Source: Camarhynchus parvulus
Taxonomy: Eukaryota; Chordata; Aves; Passeriformes; Thraupidae
Length of the DNA: 64,000 bases
Reading direction: 5' to 3'
Assembly: GCF_901933205.1 (NCBI RefSeq)
Contig: NC_044572.1
Span: forward strand, 20,856,501-20,920,500
Made by a program: the position numbers and the translations under genes. Positions 24,970-38,605 of the stretch are shown here, piece after piece. How positions within the stretch are numbered: the stretch's first letter is position 1; every line of letters begins with the position of its first letter. The notes beneath the pieces were generated by a model. That model had not been told where the DNA came from, made no database searches, and saw nothing but the letters and a program-made list of their open reading frames with translations.

Positions 24970-27074
24970 GTGAGCATGCACTCTTCTGTATTTGAGATGG
25001 TAGAAATATTCTGGATAACTGCTCTGTGTGTATTAACACCCTGAATGATGTGTTACCTCCTGATTCTCATTTCTAGACTTTCCATGGGACCAAGTCAGGA
25101 ACTGAAATATTTTCCATCTCTGTACAAAGACATGCAACCATTTTTGGCAGATTTTGGTTCGTTGGTTGTTCTTTGCATTGTTTAAGGAGAAACATCACTA
25201 GTTTCTTTAACTGATTAATTTTTAAAGATTTTATCGCTTACAGGAGAATGGTCTAATTCTCAGTTATACTAAAATTACATGATACAATATGGGAAACAGA
25301 ACAGGTAAATGGACACAGCTATATGCCTCCCATTGTATACCCTCTTGCAGTGCCAGGAATGAATGTAAATAAAACTTGGGATATAGATTTATTTTTATTT
25401 TTTAATAACTATTTTCACCAAAGCTCTTTTGTCATTCACAAGAGATCTCTTATGTTTTAAAGAGGAAATTTGAATTCAAACAAGAAATTTCTGTGTTTAG
25501 AATTTACATCTACACAAATATCCCAGAAGATTGATTTTATTTGCAAAACAAATTTTAATATTTTCTAGGTTTAACTGGTAGAGACCACTTTTATGTTGGA
25601 AAGTATTATTTTCTAACTGCAAAGTGTGAGTTTAACTTTGGTATTTCCCTTAATGCATTCCTCATGCAAACCACAAAAGCATAAAGCTAAATTCTTTATG
25701 TGAAATGAATGGTCTGTTACAGATAAGAAAGAGGGACTGGCACTGAGAAATGACAATGTGCAGTTACTCATGGAAAAGACCTTTATAACTCACTCAAGTC
25801 AGTTGCTGCTATCTGACTTGTGACTTGTGGCATTTGAGAAGGATAACTGGAGCTTTATTAGCTTGCTGTTGTATACAACACAGATTCTGCCAATTAACAT
25901 TCCTCTTCCCCAGAGTTGCATTGTTTGCTGCAAAAAAATGAAAAAGGCTCCCCCCTCCCAGTGTAGAATAATGCTGATTCTTTATCTTCCAAACTCCTGT
26001 TCTTTATCTGCCAGTTCTGCAGGCTGCCAGCCTGAGCCATCAGGGGCTCTGCATCCAGCAGCACCCTGTATGGGACTGTCTTTGTTAAGGTGGTGGCCTG
26101 GGCAATGCCATCTTCTTTAAAACATGAAAAACTGTGTGTGGCTCACAGCTCAGAAGCTCAGAAGCTTATCAACAGGATGCAGGGAGATTTGGGGAAGCTT
26201 TTTTTTTTTCCTCCAAGTTTAAGATTATAAAATGAAGGCTGAAGCTAACAATGGAGATTAGAGGTTTTGTTCCCTGAAGGCCTGAAACTGGGAACAAACA
26301 TTAGCCACATCCTGGCCTCATTTGCATCCATGGTGAGAAACCCTGAGAAGCCAAGCAGTGCCTGGAGTTTAGAGTTGCAGAGTTTAACTTTCTTTTCAGC
26401 CAGAAAGCAAATATTCCATCCTCCGGCCCAGCCAGCCCACAGTGCTGGTGAGTCCCAGCCCAGGGTGAAGGGGGGAACAGGATCAGTGGTACCTGGAGAC
26501 TCCTCTGTGCATTTCTGTGCAGAGCAAATGCTGCAGCAATGCTCCTGCTCTGACAGGGTGTTGACAGAGGATGAGGCTCTGCATATATTTGTTCCAGAAA
26601 TGTCAGAGATGGGGTTATGAGGGCAGTTGTGGCTAATTAGAGGTTTCCATGGGGCCAGGATGTGGATGAAGGAATGTCTTTGCCCACATACCAGCCAGGT
26701 TTCTTTTGACAAGCTAGAATGAGTGCAGAGATATTCTCTCTCATGCTGCTGCATGAGGCACCCATCCCTCCCTGCTGCTCCCTGGACCTCCTGCAGGACA
26801 TTTGCAATCAGTCTCAGTCTTTTCCTGCTCAGTGCCAGTGCCATTTGGTGTGGATTAGTAGGAATCTGTTACTGCAGTGCTGGTTAGTCTTCCACTGCAG
26901 AGCACAGCCTGACAGACATCTCACATTTAACAGCTCTAGGCATGACCGTGAACACTGCTCCACATTTATCAAGGGTCTTTCTTTCCTTGCAGGTAAACTT
27001 CTGAAAGAAGTATGAGAATTAGGACCAAACTAGTGTTCAGACACTAATCACTCTTTTTTCTGTTTCCTCCACAG
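24970..27074 (+). other. CUBN: CUBN intron between CUB22 and CUB23
   Basis: 2.1-kb phase-1 intron ending in cctccacag. It carries a 199-codon open frame on the minus strand at 26,245-26,844 with no recognisable domain, listed under findings. Confidence 0.85.
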
Positions 27075-27204
27075 CTTGCGGTGGCATTTTCAATGACTCT
27101 AATGGTGTTATCAGCAGTCCCGGCCATTCACATCTTGATTATCACAACAACATGAACTGCTCATACCACATCACAGTTGGAAATGGCAAAGTAGTGGCCC
27201 TGAA
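27075..27204 (+). CDS. CUBN: CUBN exon: CUB23, first part
   Basis: Opens A-C-G-G-I-F. Cysteine 2 is in M-N-C-S-Y, followed by the strand G-K-V-V-A-L. It ends in phase 2 (CTG AA) at gtacgt, the only phase-2 junction among the 22 exons. The next exon completes Lys and reads F-N-S-F-Q-L-E. Confidence 0.93.
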
Positions 27205-28100
27205 GTACGTAATCCCAGTTTGTCATTAAGGGAACAGAGAGGTCTCTGACTCCAGTTAAAGCAGAAATTATTGACAATATTTTCTGTGACTCTCCTTTTC
27301 CAAGGTCAAAGCCAAACTGAAATAAGGGATAGTTACTGAAGTCACTTTTATCAGCCTAAGGCTCCTCTCCATCTTTCTTTTTAACATTTTAGGTAAAAAA
27401 AATCACAATTTTAAGTTCCCACTTTGGTTACCGACAAGACAGAGAAATTGTAAAAATGCAGCTCATGCTTTTTAGTTAAATTCTGTCAGCCTTTGAGAAG
27501 TTTATACAAGAAAAATAATAATACTTTTAGAAGGGTAGTAATCATTTTATAGCCAAAGTAATAATAGCCACCCAAAAATAGTGTATTTCTGAGTGTATGC
27601 TGTCTTGCCTAAGAGAGGGAGATTATTGCCCCAAAATCTTGCCACTGAGAAATTAAAAACTGATCTGTTCTCTATCATGTGGTTGTGAATTAGGAGCACA
27701 TTTTCCAGCTAAGACGAGGACTCACTGGCCTACACTCTGCACCTGCATTTTTTAGGCCACTCACGTGCCCAAGAAGATTGCAGCCTGAGCAATTGCAGAA
27801 GTGAGAGAGGCTGTGTTTGCACAGGAGAGACCTCCTGCTTCATAGAAAGCTGAGGTGTGCTCACAGCTTGCCTTGCAAGAGGCCCAGTGGCTGAGGGACC
27901 CCATTTCTTTGAGGCTTGTTGGCTGAAGGGTTTTGCCATGCATTTAATAATTGCTTGGTTTATTCCTGAAGAGATGTGTTTGGTCTGTACATGGCTTTGG
28001 CTACTGAGAGTACTTGGACCTTTCCTCAAGCACTAAAACACACATAGCACAGGAAAAGAACCGAAAATGTGATACCTAAGGCTCCAACTGTGTTTTACAG
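27205..28100 (+). other. CUBN: CUBN intron inside CUB23
   Basis: 896-bp phase-2 intron. The minus-strand open frames near 27,730-28,029 are not recognisable as a gene. Confidence 0.85.
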
Positions 28101-28318
28101 ATTCAACAGCTTCCAGCTTGAACTATCTCCCTCCTGCTACAAAGATTATGTGGCCGTGTATGATGGCTCAGATACTCATGCTCCTCTTCTTGGGAAATTC
28201 TGTGGCTCAGAATTGCCTCCAGATATTAAGAGCTCCAGTAGTAACTTGTTCCTGGTGTTTAGCACTGACTTCTATGGAGAAGACAGGGGATGGAAAGCAT
28301 CTTTCAGAGAGGCTTTAG
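28101..28318 (+). CDS. CUBN: CUBN exon: CUB23, second part
   Basis: Phase-2 start. F-N-S-F-Q-L-E, then cysteine 3 in S-C-Y-K-D-Y-V-A-V-Y-D-G, a textbook CUB core. Cysteine 4 is in K-F-C-G-S, and the close is R-G-W-K-A-S-F. Ends TTA G at gtatgt. Confidence 0.96.
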
Positions 28319-31300
28319 GTATGTGTATTATCAGACTCCTAATCTGCTGGTGAGTAATTTCTTTTTTTGAGGAGCAGTTGTGACCTCCCTCTCCAGGGGT
28401 GAGTGAAGCAGAAGAATGTTTCTGATTTTGTGAAAATTGAGTGAACTAAGCTAAATGCTAGGCTTATGGGATCCCTGCATTCCAGTCTGGTTCTGAACTG
28501 ATCTCCTTCATTCCTTGCTACCCTTTCCCTGCCTCTCTGAAGGTAAAGGTCTTTCTTGGGTGACTGAAGGCCTAGCAACACCAAAAGACCTCTCTTTTGG
28601 CAGAAATACAGCAATACCTTAGAATTCTTATTCTTCTGTAGTCAAAGGTTGGTGATGTGCTAAAGATGCTTCCTTTCAATCTATGCTCACTTTCCATTTC
28701 CTTTCAGTTTCCCTCACACCATCTAAAGAGCTAAAGTGTTGAGGTCAGTTAAGATTGTGGTTCCACACCAGGCATCGCTGTGCTGATTTCTACTGCTTTG
28801 TGGGATCATTCTGAGTAGCTGGCCATAAAATAAATGGGATCACAGTAAGAAGGCACTGGATGCCCTTTGGTTTGATGGATGGAAGAATAAGGGGCAGAGT
28901 TTGATTATTACCTTAAAAAACATTTAAATGTAAAGATCAAAGTGTAAAAGGAGATTTTTATCTCCTTATCTGAATTGTTTAGGGATGGTAAGCAACAAAT
29001 TACTATTACTTGCAAATTGATTTCATGTCATCTCTACTACTTTCCTGTATAATTAACTCCATGTCTTTGTGGTCTAGAAAGAAGTAATTGTCTGGTTTGC
29101 AAAGCTGACGCTCAGACAGATGAGAATGAAAGGCCTTTGTGGCAGAACAAACATAGTCTTCTGCTGAGTCACTGAATCCCCTCCCTCTCCCTCGCCAGTG
29201 ACTTTCTCATTCGATAGTCTGAGAAAGTACTTACAGATAAGGAAAATAACTCTGGTTCTACAGGCCTTGCCAAGAAAAATATTCCCACAGAACCTCATAG
29301 TTATTATATTATTAACTCTTCCTTTGCTTCACTAAAGTAATTGCTACAAGAACGCTTAAGACCTTGTGAATGGGCTTTAAATCTTGTGAATGGTATTCCA
29401 GGTAACTTAACGTTTGTCCTGGTTGCTTCACATGTTGCTGTCTTTAAGTGCTGAAGTATCAGTTGTTATAGATCCGCTGCAGCCTGGGTTAGTATTTCCA
29501 GGGTGAGATCATCAGGAACTCCCCAAGCTCTTCCCCTTCCTGTTGGCATTTAATCAATTTTTTTAGCCACTGACTTTAGATTTATTTGTGCAACTTGCCA
29601 GATCTTCTTCTTAAGCGCACAACAGAGCACAAGCCAAGCTCTTCAAGTCAGCACCCTGCCTGATAATTTCCTAGAGTGAGGAGAAGCCTTTTATGAATAA
29701 ACTTTGACATCCCTTAGATGTTTTGGAGGGACATTTCTGGAGGCTCCCGAGGAAAACAAGGTTAAGATGTTGCATGGGTTATTCAGGGGCTATGAGTTGC
29801 AAGTTATAAAAGATGCCCAGGAGGAGGTATGGGTTGTGTGACAAAGAGCCTGTGGTGGTGAAGTGCTTAATGGTAGGTCATCTCTCTTCATTGTGGGAAG
29901 CAAGCCACAGGGACTAAACCACACAGCCTTTAGCAAGGATCTTGGCAGTCCCATGATAACACAGAACAGCCAAAAAGAAGAAAAGCATATTACAAAAGGA
30001 AAACATGAGTCACATCCTATAAATGTTTCCAGCTTGGCTTGCCTAAAAAACAGAGCCAGGAAAATCTGTGACACATCTTTGTACTATGAGGTCTGAGATT
30101 ATGGTTCAAATAAAAGAGAATATAACCATGAAGATCTAAAAGCCTGTTATTCTACATGGTGCTTTAGAGAAGCTCCCTCATGTCTGTTAAAAGATAAAAC
30201 CCATGTGGTTTTGTAAGAGTAAAAATGCAATCAGATGACAATTCATAATGATAAATCTCTTGAATAATGAAGATGGTATCTGTAGAGAAACAAGAAACCT
30301 CATTCTCTGTTGGATGACAACGAGCACATTATTCTCTACTTGCCCCAGGGAAACACAACTGGATAACATAATTATTGCTCTATGTTTCATGTTGTGAGTG
30401 ACCCTGATTATGTATTGGAGAGAAACAATGTACTGTTTCTGTTTGTAGTAAACTAAATTATTTCCTTTCCCCACAAGCTCTTCCAATTTCTTTCCTGATT
30501 AGGCTCTTTAAGGAATACTGCCTACATCTAGGATTATCCAGGCACTCAAAGAGTTAAACCCTGAAATTTCTGTAGAAACCTTCCCTGATTTTATTAAAAC
30601 AATAATGATCCATCCTCCAACAGAATATTCAAGGTCTCCTCACTAGACAGAAAAAGGACACTAAAAGAAAGTCTGAAATAGTGTTCATTTGGCCATTTAG
30701 CAACACGTCATCCTTCTTGTCAAATATGTTTTATTTCCCTGTGCTACTCCATACACTGTGTAATAAAAAGTGCACAATTCACAGGCAGCATTCTTTGTCA
30801 TTACTCTGTGAGATGGTGTGCTTGAGGCAGGGGAACATATGGCCCTTGTGATGTGGTTCAGAGGGTTTATCTTTACACTATTTCTGCTGCTAAGTTTGGG
30901 CACTTATCAGCCTCAGATTTGGAATCACTTGGACATCCTCTCAGGCAGATCTGGAGAGCTGGGCTGACTGGAAGATACCAGCTTGCTCCAAGTGTTAGAT
31001 TTGTGGAAAGCCAGACTTCTCTTAGCTTAGTTACCACTGACCTTTTTCTGCCTTTCTTTTCAGTCTGTAAAGTGAGAAATATAACTCTTTTCCACAGCAA
31101 GCATGTGCTCCTCTAGACAATCAATAAAAGGATGAGAAGATAGAAATCAATATCAGCTTAAGGCATTTGGTTACATGAGATGTCTCTGTGAAGGAAGGAA
31201 AGCTAAGATCCCTCCCCAAAGAAGGAGATCGGCATGTACTGAGCTTGTGACTTGGCTAAAGATCTCCTGATTATCTCTTAAGCTCTAAGGGAAGACCTGA

Positions 31301-34300
31301 GTTTTTTAACTGACCCTGGCTGGCAGGGACAGAGCCTGCACACACCTCTGCCATCCCTGCTGTAATAGCACAAATAGCACTTTGGTGACAAATGGAGCTT
31401 CTGCCTATTCCCATTCAGTAATGGGTGACCCTCTCACCTGAACTTGTGATCCCCTGAGGCATATGATACAAAAGCTAAGAAGACATAAATATTTGGGGCT
31501 TTTTCTTGTTTTAAAGAGTCAGAAATCCCTGTTGGGAGATATAGCTGTGACCTCATTAACAGGAAGTCATTTCTCCTTGAAAGCTCTCTGCTGATGTACA
31601 TTGCTTCATTGTGCCAGTGATGAAAAATGCCTCTAAACCATCAGGGCAGGGGGTCCTCTGAAATGCAGGTCTGCTCACTGAGGCTTTCTAAGGAATTCAC
31701 ATGGATGTACAAGAAGCAAAGTGTTGCATATGGTTAGATAAGTGAGTTGAGTCAGAAGGCTCTTCCTGAGCTGTATTCACATAATGCAGGTAGAACAGTA
31801 ACAGCTGGGACAGTGGAGAAGGTGGGGTGCAGGAGGGCAGGAAGATTGCCTGCTTTTTCTCTACTGCCCTAAATTCTGCTTGACTTCAAGCTGTGACCAG
31901 CTTTTTCCCCCCTCTCTTTTTTATACTCTCTTTTGTGAGCATGCAGGAGAAATCCAAGTTTATGCATTGTGAAATATGAGCATTGTGTACTGCATAAATA
32001 CCATTGTGGTCCCTTGTTTGCATTATTTTAGGGCTTATGAGCTCATGGGCCACAATTCCACTGCACAAGGCACTGCACAGGCAGAATAAAGCAACAATCT
32101 AATGTCACAAAAAGATTATGATTTAAACACAAGATGAAGAAAACCCAATGGATATACACAGGCAAGAAGAATAGGGCAGCCACAATGAGAAGACTAGTAT
32201 TGCTGGCTCTAGGGCAGGAGAAATGTCTCCTAAACCTTTGGCAACCATTAGGCTGTTGGAATGTTAATTCCTGAAACAGCCCATCCTCTACATTGTCCTC
32301 AGTTTGCTCAATTTTTCCCTCTAGGATCTCTCTATTCTTTTTATACAAATCATCATTTCTATTGAATGAATATTAATCATTTTACATGAGAAAAATAATC
32401 ATAAGCAAGTAGAATTTAGAAGAATAATAGCTGGAAAAAATTAATCTTCCCTGATATACCAGAAAACTGCATTCATAGGTAATTTACATAAATAATCTCA
32501 TTTGCATATAATAGAAATAGTTTATAATCTACATGCTTTTTCTTCCTGTTAAGATGATGTGTAATTTACCTGATAAATCACCCAGAGGTATCTGCCTTCT
32601 CTTATTCTATTTGCTGTGTATTGAATTACTTACTTCCTGTGTGGAATTGAATACACTAAAAGCCTGTCACTAACAGGTTTACTGTTATGCTCTCCCTTAA
32701 TGAAATTACAGTCTCCTTTTAAAAAAATTGATCCAGTAGACTTTTCAAAGCATTTTTTATGCTATTTTATTGTATCAACAACAAAATTGCCTCATTTTGT
32801 TGTAGTTCATGTTCTGTCTTGTAAACTGAAGCTATGGCTTACTCTGTGTTTGGTTTCTAGGTGCACTTTTTCAGCAGCGTTCAGCATGCACAGTTGCTGC
32901 AGAGTCTTTTTGGGTTGTTCAGAATTGCTGAAAATGCCCCATCAATTCTGAATGAGCAATATAAGGTGTAAAATACTGGTTTGGATATTCTGTTGCATAG
33001 GCCAGGGTTAGGTGTCCTTTTGTGAGTCATATTTAAATTCTCATACCAGCAGAAATAGTTCACTGCACTGATGTATGTAGTTAATGGTAGTACCTGCTGT
33101 AGGTGGCACCAGGCACCTGCACTGATAACAGCAGTTATTGCCTGTTTTGTGGAAGGCACATAACATTCAGCACAGCTGAATCCTGCCAGTTTTTCTTCCT
33201 GCACCAAAAAAAAAAAATCTTAGAAGAATGTGTCCTTGACTGTGGCATGTGAATGTTGTTGTATTTTCTCATGCCTTTGGAAAAGCAGCAGTGACTTGCA
33301 GAGATTTCACATCCCATTAGGACTGGTTCCCAGGGCTGAATCTCAAGGTATTATCCAACCTGAACTTGGAACCTGGTGCTGCAGAGGGTCTAGCTGAGAA
33401 GGAAATTGTTTGACTGTCACAAATCTTCTGGCAGAAATTTCTCTGGGCTTTCAGTTCATTCAATTTTTGCCAAATATATTACCCATTAGTATTACACATT
33501 TCATTACACTGTCATGGATAACTTACAGTTAGTTTTATGTATTAAAATAAGTGAATAAATTGTGGCTAATCATATCTTTTCTTGATCTTATTATAGTCTA
33601 GGAAAATAAGAACGTCTGTGACAAGATCAGAATATATGATCATAAGTCACAATTCCCAGACTGTTTCTAAATGTATTTTGGGTCTCAAATATCCATCAGC
33701 TTGAAATCTCACTAAATTTAGAAAGCATTTGTGGTGTTGAAATACATCTCTTTGGTGTCTTTGAAAAGAATACAACTGTTGAGCTAAGGGATAGTCTACA
33801 AATATCTCCCAGAAATGTCAGTTAATTAATCACAGGGTCACAGAAAGGGTGAGGTTGGAAGGGACCACAGTGGGTCATCTCTTCAACCTCCCTGCTCATC
33901 CCAGAGCACATTGCATAGGACTGCATCCAAACAGTGCTTGACTATCTTCAGTGAAGGATTTCTTCTTCCAAAGCAAGAGAAATAGAAAGGGCTTGCATGT
34001 TCAAATTGGACAGATAAGAAGAAAAACAGACATTAAAATAAGAAATTTTTGTCTGATCTGAAAAATTGAGGGGAAAACTTGTTTTCAGACACAGTAATTA
34101 CATCTATTTGTAGTAACTAAATGGTTGAAAGCTGATGGGATATTCAGATTAATGGCCCTTCACAAAACTGTGGGTAAACTCTGCTGGCATGAACTGTCTT
34201 AGTTTGACTGAAGCCAATGACTTCTTCAGCTGAAAATCTGTCCTCTGGTGCATGCAAAAAAGAATTGGGGAGACATTTCTCATTCGCAAGAGAGATCTGC

Positions 34301-37300
34301 AAAGGCTTAAGTAGCTGTGGTGCCAAATATGAACACTAATTCAGTATTAGTAAGTATTGGAATTAGGCAAGACTGCATGTCAGTCCCTGGTCTCCCAGAC
34401 AAGCTTCAAGGAGATGGAGAAGACAGTACATAAATCAGTTTTGAAGGCTTGCCACAGAGCATGTCTCAACTGTTATATTTGGTATCAGTCCAAAGAACCT
34501 TAAGGATACAAATTTCATCTGACTGCATTCGTGAAACCTGGCTGAAGCAGGATGCTGGGGCTTTACAGGCCTAAATGTCACTGCTAGTACCACTGCTAGG
34601 CCATTAAAACAATCAAAAAGCTTTTCTGCATGAAGGCTGGATAAAGCCTCTAAAGGGCCTTGTGCTTTCAGAGGTCTCCTGAAATGTTGCAGGCTCTGTG
34701 AAGAGGGCCTGCAGCCACACAAAATCACAATGTTGGTGCAATGATTGCCAAACATGGGAACAGCCCAGCTTGAGAAGGTTCACCAACCTTCAGTATCAGC
34801 CATGAGACAAAGCAGAACAGTACAATTCCCCACTCCAGCCCTGTCCTCCTGAGCCTTACTGTTTGAAGCCATGATCCAGACAAGGTATGAGCTAACTGTT
34901 ACAGCCACAGTAAGTCCAGCCACTCCCATGCACTGGAAATAAGACCCATCAAGGAAGAATAATTAGTCTTAACTGAATTAATCTTTGCTTATGCTCATCT
35001 TTAGTTCAGATCAGAGAAAAGTCTAGAGTTCCCAGGGATGCTTCTAGGTGAAAACAAAAGAGAGTCAGAAATCTTGGAGGGAACTTTCATTACTGTCAAG
35101 CAGAACTAGACAATTTCTCTAATTTTGCAGCCTTCTAGTAGTTGCTTAGGGTGCTCATTTTTAAAAGAAGGGAAAGACACCAAAATCACTTTGTCTTTTG
35201 AAATGTCGGTGGCGTAGTTGGTTCCGATAGATTTCAAACTATTCAGTAGGTTACCCTTTCCTTGCACCCATACCTGTATAAATGAACCTTTCCCCTGGCT
35301 GTACTTCAAAGCAGGAAGCTTCAAAGATTTATCTTCATCTTCATTCCATATCTAGAGGGTATAACTCTTAACAGAGAAACATGTGCTTGGTCTCTGCTGA
35401 AATGTTTTTTATTTGCCATAGGGAACCTTCAATTCCTTCTTTTCTGAATGGTCCTGGAGCCTTTTAGTTTCACTAATGCTTCCCACCAAAAGCAATTAGG
35501 GATGACAGTGTGTGCCCTAGTTCTGATAATTTGCATTCTCTGGCAAGCTGTTTATGAGAACAAGATTGCCATCTGATTTATGATGACCTTATGATTTTTA
35601 TTTTGAAGCAAAGACTGAAACAAAAGTCAGCCATGTAGTTGCTCCATCTGCTGACATACAAATTGTTTTATGAGGTACATTTCTCATTATCTTGCTTAAG
35701 TTCAGCTTTTAACATCTAAGAGCCTATTCTACAAATCAACAGACTTCTCAGTCCCAGATTTTGCCTGGATTTTAGCTACATTTGTTTCTGGCTGTGTTAG
35801 CCAGTAATGAGTGTCTTTCCTTTAAAACTCACCTGCAGGCTGGATGGCTGCTCTTTGGCTTTCTGTTCAGAAGTGGTGCTGATTTTTAAAGCTATGTGTT
35901 GTGTCCTGGCTAAAACACACTGAGATAGTGTTTCTCTTAGTTCCCTCCCGTTAAGCAGTTGGTTCTTCATTTACTCGTGGGTGTTCCCTTCATCTACACA
36001 GTTTCACTATTGTGTAACTTCTAGTGCCTGCAATCAGATGTAACATTGGTCAGCACTGGAAAGCACCAAGATAGATGGATTTTTCAACAAGGACTCCTCT
36101 TTATTTGGTTTCATGTAGGACTACTTGATATCTGGTCAGCCTCCAGTTTAGCTGTTATTTATAATGGACTGTCCTGTAAGCATCTTACTCTATCTCAGCT
36201 GAGCAGACCAGGGATTGTGAAACTTCATCTTTATTATCTATAAATCACATTTTCAGTTATTTATCTCCCCTTAGATGATATTGCTGGTTATACTATACTA
36301 GCTGGAATTAATTTTCTGATAATGGGAATTTGGCCTGCTTCTCTCTCTGTCAGGTCCTTTTCATATGCTGTACACCCAGAGCTTACCCACATGTGTATTT
36401 TTTGTCTTTGTATTAGAGCTGTCTATATAGCTGCACAGTTAGCAGTGAATTTCACCACTGCAAAAGTACAGACATTTAATATTCAAGAAAAGGACGATCC
36501 TGCAGCACTGAGAGCCTTCTTGTTGCAATGGGTCTGTGGCAATTCCCTGACTCATGTTGCTATGATCTGACTGGAATCTGCAATTTTACCCTTGAAAAAG
36601 GGAAGGGGAGCTTTGTTAGTGTCTGACCCATATACTCAGTCCAGACTCAATAATCCAGGGCTGGATGGTCTGCCTATGATCTTGGATTGATATTTATATG
36701 CTTAATGTTATGTTTAAATGCTTGCAGGGGACAGCCCAAATAACATTGTTTCAGAGGAACAGAATAAATCATGCAGAAGGGTGAACACAGAGAAAAATAT
36801 AGGGAAACTGCACTCCTAGGGCCCAGGCACCCTCCTGGCTGACATTTTCTTCCTTCCCAGACTATTTGTGAGAATGTGATTTATTGCTCACATTTCCCCT
36901 GCTGTTGTTCTCGCCTTCTGCAGTGGCACTGGAATGAATGCTAACACTTTTCCAAACTTCTGACTTCATTAAATGCCCACAAAACTGGACTATACTCTAT
37001 TAATTTCTGGCTTTTTCACTTTGTAATAAGTTTCTTCTGTTCATTTTTAACTATAGAAAATCTGAAATCTAACATTATGAGGATTTTGGTTTTAAGCAAA
37101 CTGCTTTACAGGGTGGGGCTTTTCTGGCTTTGGTTGGTAGAGCAGGACGACTTTCAGCCTTAGTCACTCTGCTTTAACCACTACAGTCTCGCAAGCCTCG
37201 GGTTCCTGATGCAATCCTGATGCTTGGATGCTGATTTCTCACCAGCATGATCTTTTGTAATACTGTGGCTCAAGTAAAGCACAGTTTTATGTGTCTGGAA

Positions 37301-38390
37301 ATGCATCAGTGTGTCAAGGTGAAGTCACTGAATGTGCCAGACAGGCATATTTTACACACAGATGAAATTCTGAAACTCTGCTTGTGTTGCTTAGCCACAG
37401 CTGTAGCTTCATCTGTTATTGAATACTCATAAATGGATTTGCTGCAGGAGACAACAGGCTTGCAGTTACTCCTCTGCTCTGTGCAGTTTACAAAAACTCT
37501 TTCCTCTGACCCCAAAGCAAGAGTAAAACAATATTTAATTGAGATTCCAGAGTTAAATAAGTGGCCAGGAGACCTCATAGAGACTGGGGCAGGAAATAAA
37601 TGAATTGATGATCACATTTACTAGCCCAGTCCAACCTCTGGAAATCAAACTATTAAAAAAAAAAAAAAGCCTGCCACATAATCTGTGGTTTTTGCTTGTT
37701 TGGAATTCAATGTGATAAATAAATGCTTTTCCCCAGAGGTAATTTCTTTCAATGTGACTGACTTTATTGAGTTCAAATTTTCACAGTAAATAAGTCAAGG
37801 ACTTAGCCCAGTCTGTGGGAACCAAATGAAAAGCAGCCTGCATTTCAGAGGGGCTGTAAGTTCCCACCAAGCAAAACACTTCCAGAAGTCCCTTTTAGCT
37901 AGATTCGTGAATACAGTGTCAGGCTGCCAAATTCAGTCCCTCTAGGATGTGGCTGTATTGCCAAAAGAAGCAACTTGATCTTATATCACATTTTCAAAGC
38001 CAACAGCTCAGTGCCCCCTACTGACTAAATATTCTCAGAGGCCAGCAAGGATCCCGTTCCAAGGCCCTCAGACCGACACTTTTCTGTTTCATTGCTGCCC
38101 TCTGTCTTCTGACAGTCCCTTTTAAAAACTTCTATTGAGATATTTTCAAAGTAAATACTGTTTTTATATTCAACAAAAGACATGAGCCTTTCTTAATTCA
38201 TTCTATGAAATCTAATTGTGATTCATGTCTCTCTTTGTGTTGAAAATCTTTTAATCACTCAGATAGTCCTTGCAAGACAGGATGGTAAAATACTGTAGCA
38301 CAGATAAAAAGCTCCTGGCTTAACACTAAAGAGTTAGAGATTAAATAAATGCCAGGGATTGCTGTTAAAAAGCTTCTGTTTCCTCAACAG
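28319..38390 (+). other. CUBN: CUBN intron between CUB23 and CUB24 (10.1 kb)
   Basis: The longest intron in the window, phase 1, ending in cctcaacag. The only mobile element I recognise is an antisense CR1 fragment at 33,829-33,960. There are an A12-14 run near 37,653 and many short chance open frames, but no exon or RNA gene. Confidence 0.85.
33829..33960 (-). mobile_element. CR1 LINE 3' end fragment, antisense
   Basis: Reads as the reverse complement of a CR1 3' end: atcacagggtcacag, then gaggttggaagggacc, gggtcatct, caacctccctgct and atcccagagcaca, all hallmarks of the CR1 terminal region. About 130 bp, strongly truncated. Confidence 0.88.
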
Positions 38391-38605
38391 GACCTCAGAA
38401 TGGCTGTGGTGGTTACTTGTCAGCTTCAGCTTCTTCAGCTTCTACCTTTGGCCCTCCAGTCTCCAATGTGACCAGAAGATATGAGAAAAATCTGGACTGT
38501 GTATGGATCATAACTGCACCTGTGAACAAAAGGATCAAGCTCACCTTCTCTTCATTTGAGCTTGAAGCACAATCTGTTTGGATGTGCCGATATGATTATG
38601 TCAAA
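38391..38605 (+). CDS. CUBN: CUBN exon: CUB24, first half
   Basis: Opens G-P-Q-N-G-C-G-G-Y-L, followed by a Ser/Ala-rich insert (S-A-S-A-S-S-A-S) in place of the usual S-P-x-Y-P turn. Cysteine 2 is in L-D-C-V-W, cysteine 3 in W-M-C-R-Y-D-Y-V-K with the acidic site kept. Phase-0 end at gtaaga. CUB24 is the longest domain here, at 126 codons. Confidence 0.94.

Noticed and set aside
35900..36030. Stretch beginning tgtcctggctaaaac that recalls the start of some bird LTRs
   Set aside because: Similarity is limited to a few bases; no paired LTR, primer-binding site or duplicated target was seen.
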